A stretch of 31,252 nt of DNA from DATBGS01 sp036557885 (GTDB taxonomy: Bacteria > Chloroflexota > Ktedonobacteria > Ktedonobacterales > DATBGS01), in assembly GCA_036557885.1 (NCBI GenBank), contig DATBGS010000029.1, positions 1 through 31,252 on the forward strand, given 5' to 3'. Shown here piece after piece: positions 30,575-31,252 of the stretch; within the stretch, counting starts at the first letter, position 1, and each line of letters opens with the position of its first letter. The notes below the pieces were generated by a model, which saw only the letters and a list, made by a program, of their open reading frames with translations, made no database searches and was not told the origin of the DNA. The translations under genes and the position numbers were made by a program.

Positions 30575-31252
30575 ATGAACAACGATGAACTTGAGGCGCG
30601 CATGCGCGCCCTGGAATATTTTCACACGCTGCGCGCGCTGCCGGGCGCGTGGGTGGTGATTCGCGTGGATGGGCGCAGCTTTTCGCGCTTCACCGAGTCG
30701 CACTTTGCGAAGCCGTTTGATCTGGCGTTTCATAGTTTGATGCTGAAAACAGCCAGCACTTTGCTGGAGGAGCTTGGCGGTATCTACGCCTACACGGAAA
30801 GCGACGAGATTTCGCTGCTCTTTCCGCCGGATTGGAAGCTCTTTGACCGCGAGGTGGAAAAGCTCGTCTCTGTCTCGGCGGGCATCGCCAGCGCCACGTT
30901 TACGCTGGCCGCGCAGCAGCCCGTTCACTTCGACAGCCGTCTCTGGCTGAGCGCCCATCAAGAAGAGGTGGAGGATTATTTCCGCTGGCGCCAGGCTGAT
31001 GCCGCGCGCTGCGCCCTGAACGGCTGGTGCTATTGGACGCTGCGCAACGAGGGCAAGAGCGTGGGCCAGGCAACGGGCGCGCTCAAGGGCAAGACGGTGG
31101 CCTTCAAAAACGAGCTGCTCTTTCAGCATGGCGTCAACTTCAACGATCTCCCCGCCTGGCAGCGCCGGGGCGTGGGGCTGCTCTGGGAAAACTATGAGAA
31201 GGTTGGCTATAACCCCATCGAGCAAAAAGAGGTGATCACGCTGCGCCGCCGC
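30575..31252 (+). CDS. Thg1-like protein (3'-5' nucleotidyltransferase; tRNA-His guanylyltransferase family), 3' partial
   Basis: The frame starts MNNDELEARMRALEYF and is still open at the window end after 226 codons. VIRVDGRSFSRFT (D32, G33, R34) and YTESDEISLLF (D77, E78) are the two metal-binding motifs of Thg1, and KGKTVAFKNELLF matches the tail of the catalytic core. Thg1 adds nucleotides in the 3'-to-5' direction. The eukaryotic enzyme adds G-1 to tRNA-His; bacterial and archaeal Thg1-like proteins mainly repair truncated tRNA 5' ends by Watson-Crick-templated addition. Bacterial members are scattered, and most bacteria encode G-1 in the tRNA gene, so repair is the likely role. The start has only a weak ribosome site and is six bases after the GrpB stop. 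Confidence 0.9.
   Translation, partial: MNNDELEARMRALEYFHTLRALPGAWVVIRVDGRSFSRFTESHFAKPFDLAFHSLMLKTASTLLEELGGIYAYTESDEISLLFPPDWKLFDREVEKLVSVSAGIASATFTLAAQQPVHFDSRLWLSAHQEEVEDYFRWRQADAARCALNGWCYWTLRNEGKSVGQATGALKGKTVAFKNELLFQHGVNFNDLPAWQRRGVGLLWENYEKVGYNPIEQKEVITLRRR

Noticed and set aside
30551..31225. Minus-strand open frame of 224 codons
   Set aside because: It is antisense to the Thg1-like gene, whose catalytic motifs are clear.

Overview
This GC-rich (about 60%) 31-kb window carries about 25 protein genes, no rRNA or tRNA that I can see, and one RNA-guided nuclease element. The gene content (a Ser/Thr kinase fused to a WD40 propeller, a WD40 lipoprotein, zinc-ribbon/Gly-rich/one-TM proteins, a CNBD-FHA fusion, DinB and LURP-one proteins, an IscB element) and many GC-rich dispersed stem-loops suggest a Chloroflexota bacterium, perhaps Ktedonobacteria. 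That is inference from gene style; no phylogenetic marker was compared.

Layout. 1-1800 (+): C-terminal part of a kinase-WD40 protein. 1808-6807 (-): a cation diffusion facilitator (CDF), a polytopic membrane protein and a one-TM secreted-domain protein, all in one direction. 6971-7528 (+): a toxin-antitoxin pair whose toxin is frameshifted. 7616-10675 (-): a small unknown protein, dnaN, and a zinc-efflux operon (an ArsR/SmtB-type sensor overlapping a second CDF). 10890-11474 (+): a CAP-domain exported protein. 11496-12071 (-): an unknown protein. 12656-18157 (+): two large envelope/signalling proteins (membrane-CNBD-FHA, and zinc ribbon-TM-six Cys-paired repeats) separated by a MITE-like repeat. 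18225-19264 (-): DinB and a pyridoxamine-phosphate-oxidase-like protein, translationally coupled. 19411-22357 (+): a candidate structured RNA, a hypothetical protein with a poly-Thr tract, a small protein whose Shine-Dalgarno lies in a hairpin, and a SWIM zinc-finger protein. 22713-23795 (+): a WD40 lipoprotein. 23820-25271 (-): a LURP-one protein and a polysaccharide deacetylase. 25282 to about 26848 (-): an iscB element with its omegaRNA. 27095-31252: a FAD oxidoreductase (+), a PQQ-type sugar dehydrogenase (-), GrpB (+) and a Thg1-like 3'-5' nucleotidyltransferase (+, cut by the window end).

How the genes fit together. The clearest functional unit is zinc homeostasis: the ArsR-like repressor has the exact spacing of the CzrA alpha-5 metal site and overlaps a CDF exporter, and a second CDF lies nearby. 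The iscB element lies immediately upstream of the deacetylase, so that an iscB stop codon and an in-frame deacetylase start form an ATGA overlap. Two genes (toxin and iscB) are broken at G/C homopolymers, so the reads need checking before calling them dead. Several promoters share an extended -10 of the form TGnTATACT. Three dispersed stem-loops with GTAGCCCCGGC arms sit at gene ends, and a second family of longer structured repeats occurs twice.
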